Below, in pieces: positions 25,606 through 34,451 of a stretch of 64,000 nucleotides of DNA. Numbering within the stretch: position 1 is the first letter of the stretch; each line of letters starts with the position of its first letter. The notes under the pieces were generated by a model. It saw nothing but the letters and a program-made list of their open reading frames with translations. It was not told where the DNA came from and did not search any database. The position numbers and the translations under genes were made by a program. Source of the DNA: CADCUY01 sp964242735 (lineage in GTDB: Bacteria > Actinomycetota > Actinomycetes > Actinomycetales > Quadrisphaeraceae); NCBI GenBank assembly GCA_964242735.1, contig CAXTAK010000011.1, positions 54,541-118,540 on the forward strand. Reading direction: 5' to 3'.

Positions 25606-27090
25606 TCAGGCGCCGACGCCGTCGTCCAGGCGTCCCGGGCCGACCGCGAGCGGCAGCACCACCTCCGCGGTCGCCCCGCCACCGCGGGTCGGCACCAGCG
25701 CGGCGGTGCCCCGGTGCGCCCCCACGATCGCCGCGACGATGGCCAGGCCCAACCCGGAGCCCCCGCCCTGGTGGCGGGCGCGGGAGGTGTCCGCGCGGTA
25801 GAACCGCTCGAAGACCCGCTCGGCGTCCTGCGCCGGCACGCCGGGGCCGTGGTCGACCACCCTCAGCACCGCGGCGCCGTCGCGCACCCCGACGCCGAGC
25901 TGCACCGGTGTGCCGGCGGGGGTGTGCCGCAGCGCATTGGCGAGCAGGTTCGCGAGCACCTGGCGCAGCCGGGCGTCGTCCCCGGTCACCAGCGCCGGGC
26001 CCGGCGGCGCGCCGTCCACCGGGCCGGTGAGGGCGACCTGGCGGTCGGGGGCCAGCGCCGTCGCGTCGTGGCGGGCGTCGGCGGCCAGCACCAGCAGGTC
26101 GACCGGCGCGGCGTCGAGGGGGCGCTGCTCGTCCAGGCGCGCGAGCAGCAGCAGGTCGTCGACGAGGCCGCCCATGCGCACGGCCTCGGTCTCGATGCGG
26201 CGGAAGGACGTCGTCACCTCGTCGGGAGAGGTGACCGCGCCGATGCGGTGCAGCTCGGCGAAGCCGCGCACCGTGGCCAGCGGGGTGCGCAGCTCGTGGC
26301 TGGCGTCGCCGACGAAGCGGCGCATGCGGGTCTCGGAGGCCTCACGCGCTGCCAGGGAGGTCTCGATGCGGTCGAGCATCGCGTTGACCGACCGGCCCAG
26401 GCGCCCCACCTCGGTGGTGGCGGGCGCGGCGTCGACCCGCCGGGTCGTGTCGCCGTCGCCGAACGCCGCGGCCACCGCCTCCACCTCCCGCAGCGGGCGG
26501 AAGGCCCGGCGCACGCCGACGGCGCCGAGCAGGGCGCAGGCGGTGACGACGAGGAGGCCGATGAGCAAGAACGACAGGGCCACGATGCGCACCTGGCGCT
26601 CCACCGGTTCCAGCGACCGCGCGATGGTGGCCACGCCGACCTCGACGGAGGTCTCGCCGTTGGCGAGCACCACGGGCACGCGCACGGGCACCGCCACCGC
26701 CCGCAGGTCGTCATCCATGTCGAAGGGCTCGCCGTCCCGGGCCTCGGCCCGGTCGAGGCTCACCGGCTCCAGGTCCACCTGGCCCTGGTTCGGGGAGGCC
26801 ACGCTGCGCAGCACCCCACCGTCCGCGTCGGTGAGCTGCACGTAGTAGTCGGTCGGCGGCCCCTGCCCGCGGGGACCGCCCGCGGAGTTCGCGATGCCCT
26901 CCAGAGCCCTGGGGTTGCGGGTGACGCTGCGCAGGTCCTCGTCGACCTGCCCCACCAGCACCCCCTGCAGCAGCGCGGTGGTCACCACCCCGGTGACCAG
27001 GAGGGCCACCACCAGCAGGCCCGTGACCACCGCGACGAGGCGGGCGCTCAGCGACAGCGCATGCAGCCGGGAGCGCATGGCTACCAGCAC
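25606..27090 (-). CDS. two-component sensor histidine kinase
   Basis: 494 residues. TM1 is at about 17-38 (LVAVVTGLLVVALLVTGVV). An extracytoplasmic sensor of 130 residues follows, then TM2 at about 172-195 (LSFLLIGLLVVTACALLG), then HAMP. The HisKA domain has FVGDASHELRTPLATVRG with the phospho-accepting His. The HATPase domain shows the N-box LANLLANALRHTP, VVDHGPGVP and GGGSGLGLAIV. GTG 27090 is 9 nt after the response-regulator stop; ATG 27078 is an alternative. It resembles OmpR-partner kinases of the TcrY/TrcS/PrrB kind. Signal unknown. Confidence 0.93.
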   Translation of the reverse strand: MLVAMRSRLHALSLSARLVAVVTGLLVVALLVTGVVTTALLQGVLVGQVDEDLRSVTRNPRALEGIANSAGGPRGQGPPTDYYVQLTDADGGVLRSVASPNQGQVDLEPVSLDRAEARDGEPFDMDDDLRAVAVPVRVPVVLANGETSVEVGVATIARSLEPVERQVRIVALSFLLIGLLVVTACALLGAVGVRRAFRPLREVEAVAAAFGDGDTTRRVDAAPATTEVGRLGRSVNAMLDRIETSLAAREASETRMRRFVGDASHELRTPLATVRGFAELHRIGAVTSPDEVTTSFRRIETEAVRMGGLVDDLLLLARLDEQRPLDAAPVDLLVLAADARHDATALAPDRQVALTGPVDGAPPGPALVTGDDARLRQVLANLLANALRHTPAGTPVQLGVGVRDGAAVLRVVDHGPGVPAQDAERVFERFYRADTSRARHQGGGSGLGLAIVAAIVGAHRGTAALVPTRGGGATAEVVLPLAVGPGRLDDGVGA

Positions 27091-27099
27091 GTCGGCCCC

Positions 27100-27825
27100 T
27101 CAGCCCGTCGGCGCGAGGCGCAGCACGTACCCCACCCCGCGGCGGGTGTGGATGACGGGGCGCACCGGCGCGCCGTCGGTGCCCAGGACCGCGTCGACCT
27201 TGCGGCGCAGGTAGGAGATGTAGGACTCCACGATGCCCGCCTCCCCGCCGAAGTCGTAGTTCCACACGTGGTCGAGGATCTGGCTCTTCGACAGCACCCG
27301 GTTCGGGTTCAGCATGAGGTACCGCAGCAGCTTGAACTCCGTGGGGGAGAGCTCGACGGGCGTGCCCGCCCGGCGCACCTCGTGGGCGTCCTCGTCGAGC
27401 TCGAGGTCGTCGAAGACCAGCCGCCCCGCCGCGGGGTCGGCGCCCGCGCCCGAGCGGCGCAGCACCGCGCGGATGCGGGCCACGACCTCCTCGAGGCTGA
27501 ACGGCTTGGTGACGTAGTCGTCCCCGCCGACGGTCAGGCCAGCGACGCGATCGGCGACGTCGTCCTTGGCCGTCAGGAACAGCACCGGGACGTCGCGCCC
27601 GCGCTCGCGCAGGCGGCGGGTGACCGCGAAGCCGTCGAGGTCGGGGAGCATGACGTCGAGGACGACGAGGTCCGGGCGGGTGCGCTCGGCCTGGTCCAGG
27701 GCCTCCGCGCCGTCCGCGGCGGTGTGCACCTCGAAGCCGGCGAAGCGCAGGGAGGTGGAGAGCAGCTCGCGGATGGTGGGCTCGTCGTCGACGACGAGCA
27801 GGCGGGCCTCGGGCGCGGTGGGCAT
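27100..27825 (-). CDS. OmpR/PhoB-family response regulator
   Basis: 241 residues from ATG 27825. The receiver domain has LLVVDDEPTIRELL with the acidic pair, the phospho-acceptor Asp in DLVVLDVMLPD, and the conserved LFLTAKDD and YVTKPFSLEE. The winged-helix domain includes LSPTEFKLLRYLMLNPNRV and the C-terminal HTRRGVGYVLR. It pairs with the kinase directly downstream. The ATG has no clear Shine-Dalgarno. The frame is open upstream through a membrane-protein-like segment to GTG 28317 (separate entry), so the protein might be much longer. The classical start is preferred because it coincides with the usual family N-terminus. Confidence 0.92.
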   Translation of the reverse strand: MPTAPEARLLVVDDEPTIRELLSTSLRFAGFEVHTAADGAEALDQAERTRPDLVVLDVMLPDLDGFAVTRRLRERGRDVPVLFLTAKDDVADRVAGLTVGGDDYVTKPFSLEEVVARIRAVLRRSGAGADPAAGRLVFDDLELDEDAHEVRRAGTPVELSPTEFKLLRYLMLNPNRVLSKSQILDHVWNYDFGGEAGIVESYISYLRRKVDAVLGTDGAPVRPVIHTRRGVGYVLRLAPTG

Positions 27826-28317
27826 GTGCCCATCGTCGTGCGGGAGCCTGGGAGGTTCCTGGGAGTCGGCTGGGCCGCTCCGGTCGAGGACCCAGATGCC
27901 GATCTCGTCCCCCCGGGTCACCACGACCACGGCCAGGGCGAGGGTCATGGCGAGGACGGTCGCCGTGAGGGCGGAGCGGCTCGGGGCGCCCCGCCACTGC
28001 GTCCAGGCGATGGCCGTGGCACCCGTGGCGCTGGAGAGCCCCACCACCGGGCCGAGGAGCGCCGCGAGGACCATGACGAGGCCCAGCGGGAGGTCCACCC
28101 AGCGAGGCGGGGTGCCCGGGGCGGCCGGGAGGTCGCGGCCGTGCGCCTGGTGAGGACTGCTCCGCCAGGTGACGCCGACCCCGGTCGGGCCGGCGGCCTG
28201 GAAGACGTCCGTGGCGAGCACCACCGAGGCGGCCACGAGGACGGTGGCGGTGACGCCCGGGTGCACGCTCGACGGGAGCTGGGCCGTGAGGAGGGTGCGT
28301 GGAGTGGTCCGTGCCAC
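27826..28317 (-). CDS. membrane-segment ORF continuous in frame with the response regulator
   Basis: From GTG 28317 about 164 residues contain three hydrophobic helices (VTATVLVAASVVLATDVF; LGLVMVLAALLGPVVGL; LTATVLAMTLALAVVVV). A polar linker (GPADSQEPPRLPHDDGH) leads straight into the first Met of the response regulator without a stop codon. Either this is a membrane-anchored response regulator of 405 residues, or the membrane protein lost its stop. GGAGG is present but only about 2 nt before the GTG, too close to be a good ribosome-binding site. No family recognised for the membrane part. Confidence 0.5.
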
Positions 28318-28414
28318 CCCTCCACCGTCCGACCGCGACGCCGGTGGTAGAGATCCTCTCCCGGACGGAGGTCGCTGGACGACGTCCTCGAGCCCGCGCG
28401 CACGCGGCGAGGTC

Positions 28415-29086
28415 TCATGATCGAGCACCGCGCCGTGATCGACGCGGGTCGCCCGCGTTCGCCGCCGCGGAGCAGGACGGTCCTCGGGTGATCGCCCACG
28501 CCAGCGCGTGGGCCATCAGGAGCACCGGCGCGAGGGCGGGTGCCGTGCGCACCGCACGCCGCAGGTCACCGGGGGCGAGGACGCCGCAGCGCCGCAGCTC
28601 GACCAGGCTCCACACCTCGAAGGGCGCGACCACCACCGGAGCGGTGATCACGCCGGGCGTGCGGCGGCGCGCCACGGCGCTGACCAGCAGGTGGGTGACC
28701 GCGTGCAGCCCGGAGGCGGCGAGCACCGCCTGGTACGCGCGGGAGCCACCCGCACTGCGGGCACCCCGCACGGCCGCGGACGTGACGGGGACGCCGACGA
28801 GCGCCACCGCCATCGCGGCGCGAGGCCGGGTCGGCGTCAGCGCGGCGTCCGACTGGGGTGGCGCGCCGGGCCAGCGCACCCGCGCGGCGTCCGCCGACCG
28901 GCGGCTGGACGCTGGCGCGGTCACCAGCTCCTCGAGGTCGTGGACGGCGAAGGCTGCGACGAGCCCCCACCGCAGCGCCCGGGATGGCGGGATCCCGTGT
29001 GGCACCGACCGGCGCGACGGGCCCCGACAGCGCGACCCTGCGGCGGCCGGCGCTGCGCTGGTGGACGGCACGGGCCCGCGGGTCAC
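28415..29086 (-). CDS. HXXEE domain membrane protein
   Basis: About 223 residues from GTG 29086. The HXXEE motif appears as AVHDLEELVTAP near residue 52, following a hydrophobic helix. Further helices are MAVALVGVPVTSAAV, AYQAVLAASGLHAVTHLLVSAV and VITAPVVVAPFEVWSLVEL, plus a final one before the basic tail. This is a small-membrane-protein family of unknown function. GGAGG is only 2 nt from the GTG, so the start is uncertain; GTG 29071 is another option. It is on the same strand as, and upstream of, the response regulator and kinase. Confidence 0.72.
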   Translation of the reverse strand: MTRGPVPSTSAAPAAAGSRCRGPSRRSVPHGIPPSRALRWGLVAAFAVHDLEELVTAPASSRRSADAARVRWPGAPPQSDAALTPTRPRAAMAVALVGVPVTSAAVRGARSAGGSRAYQAVLAASGLHAVTHLLVSAVARRRTPGVITAPVVVAPFEVWSLVELRRCGVLAPGDLRRAVRTAPALAPVLLMAHALAWAITRGPSCSAAANAGDPRRSRRGARS

Positions 29087-29506
29087 CCCTCCAGCATCCT
29101 GACCACGACACTGGTGGTCGACGACGCTCCCGCCCCGGACGGCGACCCCTCCCACGCCGGTCCAACGCGCTGCCGGGTCGAGCTGGCAGCGCTGCTCGAC
29201 CGCTGATCCGGCCCTGGGACGCCGGCCCGCCCGACCCCGTCCTCAGCGTCACAGCCGTGGACGTCGTCGTGCCCGCGCCGCTCGGTGCGAGCGCGCGGGT
29301 GGCAGGGCGCGCGGGTGGCAGGGCCTCGCGCGACGCCGCAGCGTCCTGGGCCGGCCCGAGCGCCGGTCGGCCGGTGAGCACGAGGAGCAGGTCGGCGAGG
29401 TGCGACTCGGTCGCGCGCGCAGCAGCGGCCCCTCGCCGGTGACCCGATCACCGAACGGATCCGCCGGCTGTGCAGCAGCGACCCGTGATCCGTGGGTGGA
29501 TGTCCC
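29087..29506. other. 420-bp divergent intergenic region
   Basis: No frame here has both a start and a recognisable product. A short open frame ends at 29206 (VDDAPAPDGDPSHAGPT...), and a direct repeat of GCGCGCGGGTGGCAGG occurs near 29291-29320. It is presumably the divergent promoter region of the HXXEE gene and the ATP-grasp pair. Confidence 0.55.
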
Positions 29507-30424
29507 GTGCGCGTCGCCCTGGTGATCACCGACGAGGACTTCTACGCGGGCACCGGGTACGCCGACGCCTGGGAGGGGGCCCTGCGGGGCCAGGGGTGCG
29601 ACGTCGAGCGCCTCGCCCGCGTGCCCGACGGCTGGGGCGCCCACCAGCTGGGCGGGCTGCAGGGTCCTCAGGGGCTCGCGGCCCGCTTCGACCTCGCGGT
29701 GGCCCACGTGCTGGTCGAGGAGGTCGCCGCGTTCGCGCCGACCCTGCAGGTGGCCTCGCTGCTCGAGGCCGGTGGCGTCCCGCTGGTCAACCCCGTCGCC
29801 TCGGTGCTCGCCTCCTCCGACAAGCTCGTCACCCACGCGGTGTGGGCTGCCGCGGGGGTGCCGCAGCCGGCCGTGTGGGACCTCGCCCAGCGCACCGACT
29901 GGCCCGAGCCGGGTCGGCCGATGGTCCTGAAGCCGTCCCTGGCCGACGGCGCCCGCGACATCCAGCTCGTGCACGACCTCGACGAGGCTCGCGGTGTCGA
30001 GGCCGCCTGGCGCGAGGACGAGGGGCGAGGGGGGCTGCGGCGCGGGGTGGCACTGCTGCAGCAGTGGGTGGAGGAGCCGGCGTGCGTGCGCCTGTTCGCC
30101 ACCCCCCACGAGGTGTCGCTGGCGTACGAGAAGTCCCGCGAGGACGGCGAGCTGGTCACCCACGGCACCGTGTACCCGCGCGTCTACGAGGCGCCGCCCG
30201 AGATGGCCGAGCTCGCGCAGCGGATGGTCGCGACGCTCGGCGGGGGCCTGATGGGCGTCGACGTGCTCGTCGAGCGCACCGGGCGGCTCGTGGCGCTGGA
30301 GGCCAACGCGCCGTTCGGCTTCGACGTCACCGACCCCGGGCAGGGCGAGTGGGTGGCCCGGGCGGCGCTGTCGGTGGTCGGACGCCGGACCGCCGGGTCG
30401 GCGTCGGCGTCGGCGTCGCGGTGA
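29507..30424 (+). CDS. RimK-like ATP-grasp ligase
   Basis: 305 residues. ATP-grasp enzymes couple ATP cleavage to carboxylate-amine or carboxylate-thiol ligation. Seen here: the N-terminal RVALVITDEDFYAGTGYADAWEG preATP-grasp region, SDKLVTHAVWAAAGVPQP, the nucleotide-binding lysine in PMVLKPSLADGARD, and the metal-binding C-terminus GGGLMGVDVLVE...LVALEANAPFGFD. GTG 29507 is preferred over 29492 because RVALVITDE starts the first strand. The stop overlaps the next gene by 4 nt, so it is coupled to a second, circularly permuted ATP-grasp protein. Substrate unknown; possibly a small peptide or amide. Confidence 0.83.
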   Translation: MRVALVITDEDFYAGTGYADAWEGALRGQGCDVERLARVPDGWGAHQLGGLQGPQGLAARFDLAVAHVLVEEVAAFAPTLQVASLLEAGGVPLVNPVASVLASSDKLVTHAVWAAAGVPQPAVWDLAQRTDWPEPGRPMVLKPSLADGARDIQLVHDLDEARGVEAAWREDEGRGGLRRGVALLQQWVEEPACVRLFATPHEVSLAYEKSREDGELVTHGTVYPRVYEAPPEMAELAQRMVATLGGGLMGVDVLVERTGRLVALEANAPFGFDVTDPGQGEWVARAALSVVGRRTAGSASASASR

Positions 30425-31806
30425 GCGTCGACGAGGCGCTGGCCCTCGACGGCACCGACCGCCAGCACGCCGCCGAGGCGATGGCCGCGGTGCGGCGGTC
30501 CGGCCCGGCGCGCCTGGCCGCGGACGTCGCCCGCGACGCCGAGCGGGCGGGGCTGCTGCACGCCGTCGGCAGCGGACACGCCTTCCACCTCGATCCGGTG
30601 CCGCGCGTGGTCGAGGGCCGTGAGTGGGACCGGCTGGCGGCCGGTGTCGCCCAGCGGGTGCGGGCCCTGGAGGCCTTCGTCGCCGACGCCCACGGGCCCC
30701 GCGAGGCCGTGCGCGCCGGGGTGGTCCCGGCGGCGGTGGTGGGCTCCAACCGCTACCTGACCACGGAGGTGCCGCCCCCGTCGTCGTGGATCGGGATGGC
30801 CGGGCCGGACGTCGTGCGCGGCGCCGACGGCGAGCTCGTGGTGCTCGAGGACAACGTGCGGACCCCCACGATGCTGGCCCACGCCCTCGCCGCGCGGGAC
30901 GTCGTCGCCGGACGGCTGAGGGTCCAGTCCCCGCCCCGCCCGGTGCACGACGCCGCCCGCGAGGCCATCGCGGCCATGCTGCGCGCCGCCGCGCCGGGAG
31001 TGGCGGACCCGGTGGTCGCGGTGCTGGACGACGGGCCCACGGGCGCGGTGGCGGACAGCGGTACGGGCGGCGGCGCTGCCGGCCGGGTGCGCTGGGAGAT
31101 CGCCCGCCTCGCCGAGGTGCTGGCCGTGCCCGCCGTCCAGCCCCACCAGCTGCACCGGCGGGGTGAGCGGCTGGTGCTGCCCGACGGGCGGGGTGTGGAC
31201 GTGGTGTGGCGGCGGACGTCGGAGGAGAGGCTGCGCGACGACGCCGGGCACCTGAACCAGCTGGGGGAGCTGCTGCTGGCCCCGCTGCGGGCGGGGACGG
31301 TGGTCGTGGTCAACGCCTTCGGCACCGGCGTCGCCGACGACAAGCGCACCTACCCCTACGTGGACGACCTGGTGCGGTTCTTCACCGGGGAGGAACCGCT
31401 GCTGCGCTCGGTCCCGGCGTACGACCTGGGGGACCCCGCGCAACGGGCACGGGCGCTGCCCCGGCTGGGGGAGCTGGTGGTCAAGCCGCGCTCGGGCTCC
31501 GGTGGGTACGGGGTGCTGATCGGACCGCGGGCGTCCTCGGCACAGCTGGACGCCGCCCGCGCGGCCATCGACGCCGACCCCGGTGGGTGGATCGCCCAGG
31601 AGCTGGTGGCCCTGTCGACCCACCCCACCGTCGTCGACGGTCAGCTGGTGCCCCGGCACGTGGATCTGCGGCCGTTCGCCTTCGCCGACGGACAGGGCAG
31701 CTTCACCGTGCTGCCCGGCGGGTTCACGCGGGTGGCGCTGGCCGAGGGCGAGCTGGTGGTCAACGCCTCCCAGGGCGGGGGCGGTAAGGACACCTGGGTG
31801 GTGTGA
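30421..31806 (+). CDS. circularly permuted ATP-grasp type 2 protein
   Basis: 461 residues. It matches the CP-ATP-grasp type 2 family (DUF404/DUF407): WDRLAAGVAQRVRALEAFVADAHG near the N-terminus, VVGSNRYLTTEVPPPSSWIG, ELVVLEDNVRTPTMLAHALA, VVVVNAFGTGVADDKRTYPYV and VVKPRSGSGGYGVLIG with the ATP-binding lysine. The C-terminus ends NASQGGGGKDTWVV, as in the family. Relatives usually sit with alpha-E and transglutaminase-like genes; here the partner is instead a RimK-like ATP-grasp. GTG 30421 overlaps the previous stop. Likely acts with that partner on a common substrate. Confidence 0.88.
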   Translation: MSVDEALALDGTDRQHAAEAMAAVRRSGPARLAADVARDAERAGLLHAVGSGHAFHLDPVPRVVEGREWDRLAAGVAQRVRALEAFVADAHGPREAVRAGVVPAAVVGSNRYLTTEVPPPSSWIGMAGPDVVRGADGELVVLEDNVRTPTMLAHALAARDVVAGRLRVQSPPRPVHDAAREAIAAMLRAAAPGVADPVVAVLDDGPTGAVADSGTGGGAAGRVRWEIARLAEVLAVPAVQPHQLHRRGERLVLPDGRGVDVVWRRTSEERLRDDAGHLNQLGELLLAPLRAGTVVVVNAFGTGVADDKRTYPYVDDLVRFFTGEEPLLRSVPAYDLGDPAQRARALPRLGELVVKPRSGSGGYGVLIGPRASSAQLDAARAAIDADPGGWIAQELVALSTHPTVVDGQLVPRHVDLRPFAFADGQGSFTVLPGGFTRVALAEGELVVNASQGGGGKDTWVV

Positions 31807-31841
31807 CGGCGCCCGGGACGGGGGACGGTGGGTGGTGCAGC

Positions 31842-31893
31842 CGCGACCGCAGCCGCAGCGGCAGCCGCGACCGCAGCCGCAGGGGCCGCACGA
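31842..31893. repeat. 24-bp direct repeat of CCGCGACCGCAGCCGCAG
   Basis: Two copies 24 bp apart, with CGGCAG between them, in the intergenic space between the converging ATP-grasp and DUF222 genes. There is no T-run or clear hairpin. Confidence 0.6.
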
Positions 31894-31907
31894 GCGTCAT
31901 CTGACTG

Positions 31908-33329
31908 CTACGGCGAGCCGGGGGGATCCGGCGAGGTCGCCGAGCACGGGTCGTCCGAGCGCGGGTCACCCGAGGCCGGGGGGAGCGCCAACTGCTCACC
32001 CAGCGCGATCGCCGCTCGCGCCGCCGCGCGCCGCGGCACGGCCAACCAGTGCCCGCCGGGGTCGACCCAGCGCGGCGCTCGCACCTGCGGCACGCCGGCG
32101 GCCATCCGCACCGACCAGGTGCCGAGGTCGAGCATCGTGTGGTGCGGCCCGCACGCCAGCACCACTGCGTCGATGTCTGTCAGCCCCCCGGCTGCCCACG
32201 CCGTGACGTGGTGACCCTCCAGCTGCGCGGACGGCACCTCGCACCCGGGCACCACGCACCCGCCGTCGCGGGCGAGGAGGGCCCGGCGCTGTGCCGGGGT
32301 GATGCACCTCGTGCTCCGGCCGAGGTTCAGCACGGCCCCGGAGGGGGCGAGGAGCACGGCGCTGAGGGCCGCGTCGCACTGCAGGCGGCGCAGGAGGGGC
32401 GCGGTCACCAGCCCCGTCTGCTCGCAGGTGGCCCGGCCCGCGCCCGGGCGGGCGAGCACCTGGTCGGCGGTGGCGTGCACGATGATCCGCGGCGGCTCCC
32501 CGCCACGGACCCCGGTGCTGGCCAAGCCCTGGCGCGTCACCCGACCGAGGGCGTCGGCGCCCCGCTGCCCGGGGGTGCGGTCGTCGACGACGCGCACCCG
32601 ACCCTGCCCGTCCACCGCCTCGGCGTCGGTGGCCGACAGGGGCCTCGCGCAGTGGTCGATGGCGGCTTTGAGCTGCGCGCCGGCGACGGGGTCGAGCTGG
32701 CCGCGGACCTGCACCATCCCGGTGCTGTCGGTGGTCACCGTCAGGTAGCGGCGGGCGAAGGCGTCGGGGTCGAAGCCCCGCTCGGAGCGCGTGGGGTCGA
32801 GGCGGTCGAGCACATGACCGGCCAGGTGCTCGCACTCCTTCGGCCGGAAGCCCCTGGACTGCTCGACGAGGAAGCCGTCGACGGCCCCGGCGTGCTCGGT
32901 GCGCAGTGGCGTGGGCAGGTGGTCGAGGGTGCGGCGGCCGACATCGACGTGGCCCATCGAGACCTCACCGGCGACCAGGGCCGCGCCCAGGCCCCGCAGC
33001 TCCCCGGTGTCGGGGTCGGTGACCGTCGCCGCCTCGACGTCGGCGCGGGCGCGCCCGGCAGGCACCCGCAGCCGCCAGGAGACCAGTGCCGGCACCGACG
33101 TCGCGCCGAGCTCCGCGGCATCGGCCCGGGTCAGGGAGCGCAGCAGCGCCAGGTGCGCGCCGTCAGCGGTGCGGCGGGCGGCTGCCAGCTCCTCCAGAGC
33201 CCGGGCCTTCTCCACCGCCGACAGGGCCCACGCCCGCTCCAGGCACCCGACCAGCTCGCCAGCCGTCGAGCGCAGCACCTCGAGGAGGCGCAGCGCCTCC
33301 GGCCGAGGCGGGTCGACGGTCTCGATCAC
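31908..33329 (-). CDS. DUF222 (13E12-like) protein with C-terminal HNH nuclease domain
   Basis: 473 residues. The N-terminal DUF222 covers about 1-330 (LLEVLRSTAGELVGCLERAW, LTVTTDSTGMVQVRGQLDPVAG). The C-terminal HNH has RRALLARDGGCVVPGCEVP, AQLEGHHVTAWAAGG, DIDAVVLACGPHHTMLD with the two Cys and the catalytic His pair. The family is expanded in actinobacteria and often linked to mobile introns or repeats; the activity is usually unproven. The tail after HNH is Ala/Pro/Ser-rich. GTG 33329 has no Shine-Dalgarno; TAGTGT lies 7 nt before it, consistent with a leaderless start. Confidence 0.86.
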   Translation of the reverse strand: MIETVDPPRPEALRLLEVLRSTAGELVGCLERAWALSAVEKARALEELAAARRTADGAHLALLRSLTRADAAELGATSVPALVSWRLRVPAGRARADVEAATVTDPDTGELRGLGAALVAGEVSMGHVDVGRRTLDHLPTPLRTEHAGAVDGFLVEQSRGFRPKECEHLAGHVLDRLDPTRSERGFDPDAFARRYLTVTTDSTGMVQVRGQLDPVAGAQLKAAIDHCARPLSATDAEAVDGQGRVRVVDDRTPGQRGADALGRVTRQGLASTGVRGGEPPRIIVHATADQVLARPGAGRATCEQTGLVTAPLLRRLQCDAALSAVLLAPSGAVLNLGRSTRCITPAQRRALLARDGGCVVPGCEVPSAQLEGHHVTAWAAGGLTDIDAVVLACGPHHTMLDLGTWSVRMAAGVPQVRAPRWVDPGGHWLAVPRRAAARAAIALGEQLALPPASGDPRSDDPCSATSPDPPGSP

Positions 33330-33394
33330 GTGTTCGACACTACGGCAGGTCGCCGACCCTGCGGGGCGGTCGTCCACAGGCAGCGGCTGGATGA

Positions 33395-33802
33395 CGCCAC
33401 CTGCCCGCCGAGATCGCCGCGCGGCGGGAGCAGCGGCGGCGCTCGGGCCAGGACCGCCACGACGGGGTGTGGGAGGGCGTCCACCACGTGGTCACCGCCA
33501 CCGACCTCGGGACTGCGGACGGCGTCCGCGTGCCGGACGGGATGGTGCTGCGCACCCGACCCGCGGGCACCTGCACCGACACCGCAGCGGTCGTCGCCGA
33601 GGTGCTGGGCCCGGGTGACGAGACCTTCGCGGAGCTCGCCCTCCACGTCGCCCGCGGCGTGGACGAGGTGCTGGTCGCCGACCCCGCCAGCCGCCGCGTC
33701 CGCCCCTGGCAGCTGCGCGGCGGCGCCCACGTCGAGACCGGGCGCAGCGATCTGCTCGACGTCACCGGCGATGAGCTGGCCGCGCAGGTCGACCGGCCCT
33801 GA
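33395..33802 (+). pseudogene. Uma2-family endonuclease remnant
   Basis: The frame begins RHLPAEIAARREQRRRSGQD, then DGVWEGVHHVV, the usual start of actinobacterial Uma2 proteins. It ends TAAVVAEVLGPGDETF, EVLVADPASRRVRPW, TGDELAAQVD, the usual second half. The roughly 40-50 residues expected between VVTATDL and RVPDG are missing, so the core is internally deleted. No start codon lies in frame before LPAEI; an ATG at 33391 is one base out of frame, and the frame itself has TGA at 33392. GTG 33467 could still start a 111-residue fragment. Probably non-functional. Confidence 0.65.
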
Positions 33803-33857
33803 CCCACCACCGCCGCAGGATCCGCCCGACGTGATGAGCCGGACCGCCGTCCTGCGC

Positions 33858-34451
33858 TCACCGCCCCGCCTCGAGGTCCAGCAGGGCCCGCTTGACCTCC
33901 ACCCCCCCGAGGTACTGCCCCACCGACCCGTCGGAGCGCAGCACCCGGTGGCAGGGCACGACCAGCGGCAGCGGGTTCGTCGCGCACGCGGTGCCCACGG
34001 CCCGGACGGCGCGGGGCGAGGTGGTCAGGGCCGCGAGGCGCGCGTAGCTGACCGTGCGGCCGAAGTCGACACCGCGCAGGTGCCCGAGCACCTCGGCGCG
34101 GAACCCGCGCACCAGGCGCAGGTCGACCGGGACGTCGAACGCGGTCCGCTCCCCGGCGAAGTACTCCTCCAGCTCCCGCGCCGCGCCGTCCAGGCGTGCC
34201 GGGGCATGCAGCACCCGCGGGCTGACCTCCGCGGCGAGGCGCGCCAGGACGGCGTCGTGCCCCTCGACGGCGAACGCGACGCGCACCAGCCCCGACGAGG
34301 TGGCGGCGAGCAGCAGCTCCCCCACCGGGGTGTCGAGGGTGCGGTAGGCGACGTCGAGCACCGCCGACACCGCGGCGGCGGCGGTGAGCCGGTGGTGCAG
34401 GCGGGTGAGGGCGGCGTCCTCGCCGGGCAGGGCGGTGAACGGGTCGGTCAT
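33858..34451 (-). CDS. methylated-DNA--[protein]-cysteine S-methyltransferase
   Basis: 197 residues. Repairs O6-alkylguanine by suicidal transfer to an active-site cysteine. VDFGRTVSYARLAALTTSPRAVRAVGTAC and NPLPLVVPCHRVLRSDGSVGQYLGG contain the HTH and the PCHRV active site (Cys at about 160). The N-terminal half contains the ribonuclease-H-like domain. ATG 34451 overlaps the stop of the upstream sigma-like gene, a pairing also seen in other actinobacteria. No AdaA-type zinc domain. Confidence 0.94.
   Translation of the reverse strand: MTDPFTALPGEDAALTRLHHRLTAAAAVSAVLDVAYRTLDTPVGELLLAATSSGLVRVAFAVEGHDAVLARLAAEVSPRVLHAPARLDGAARELEEYFAGERTAFDVPVDLRLVRGFRAEVLGHLRGVDFGRTVSYARLAALTTSPRAVRAVGTACATNPLPLVVPCHRVLRSDGSVGQYLGGVEVKRALLDLEAGR

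Noticed and set aside
25369..28350. 993-codon rightward frame antisense to the two-component system
   Set aside because: Open only because of GC bias; the kinase and response regulator are unambiguous.
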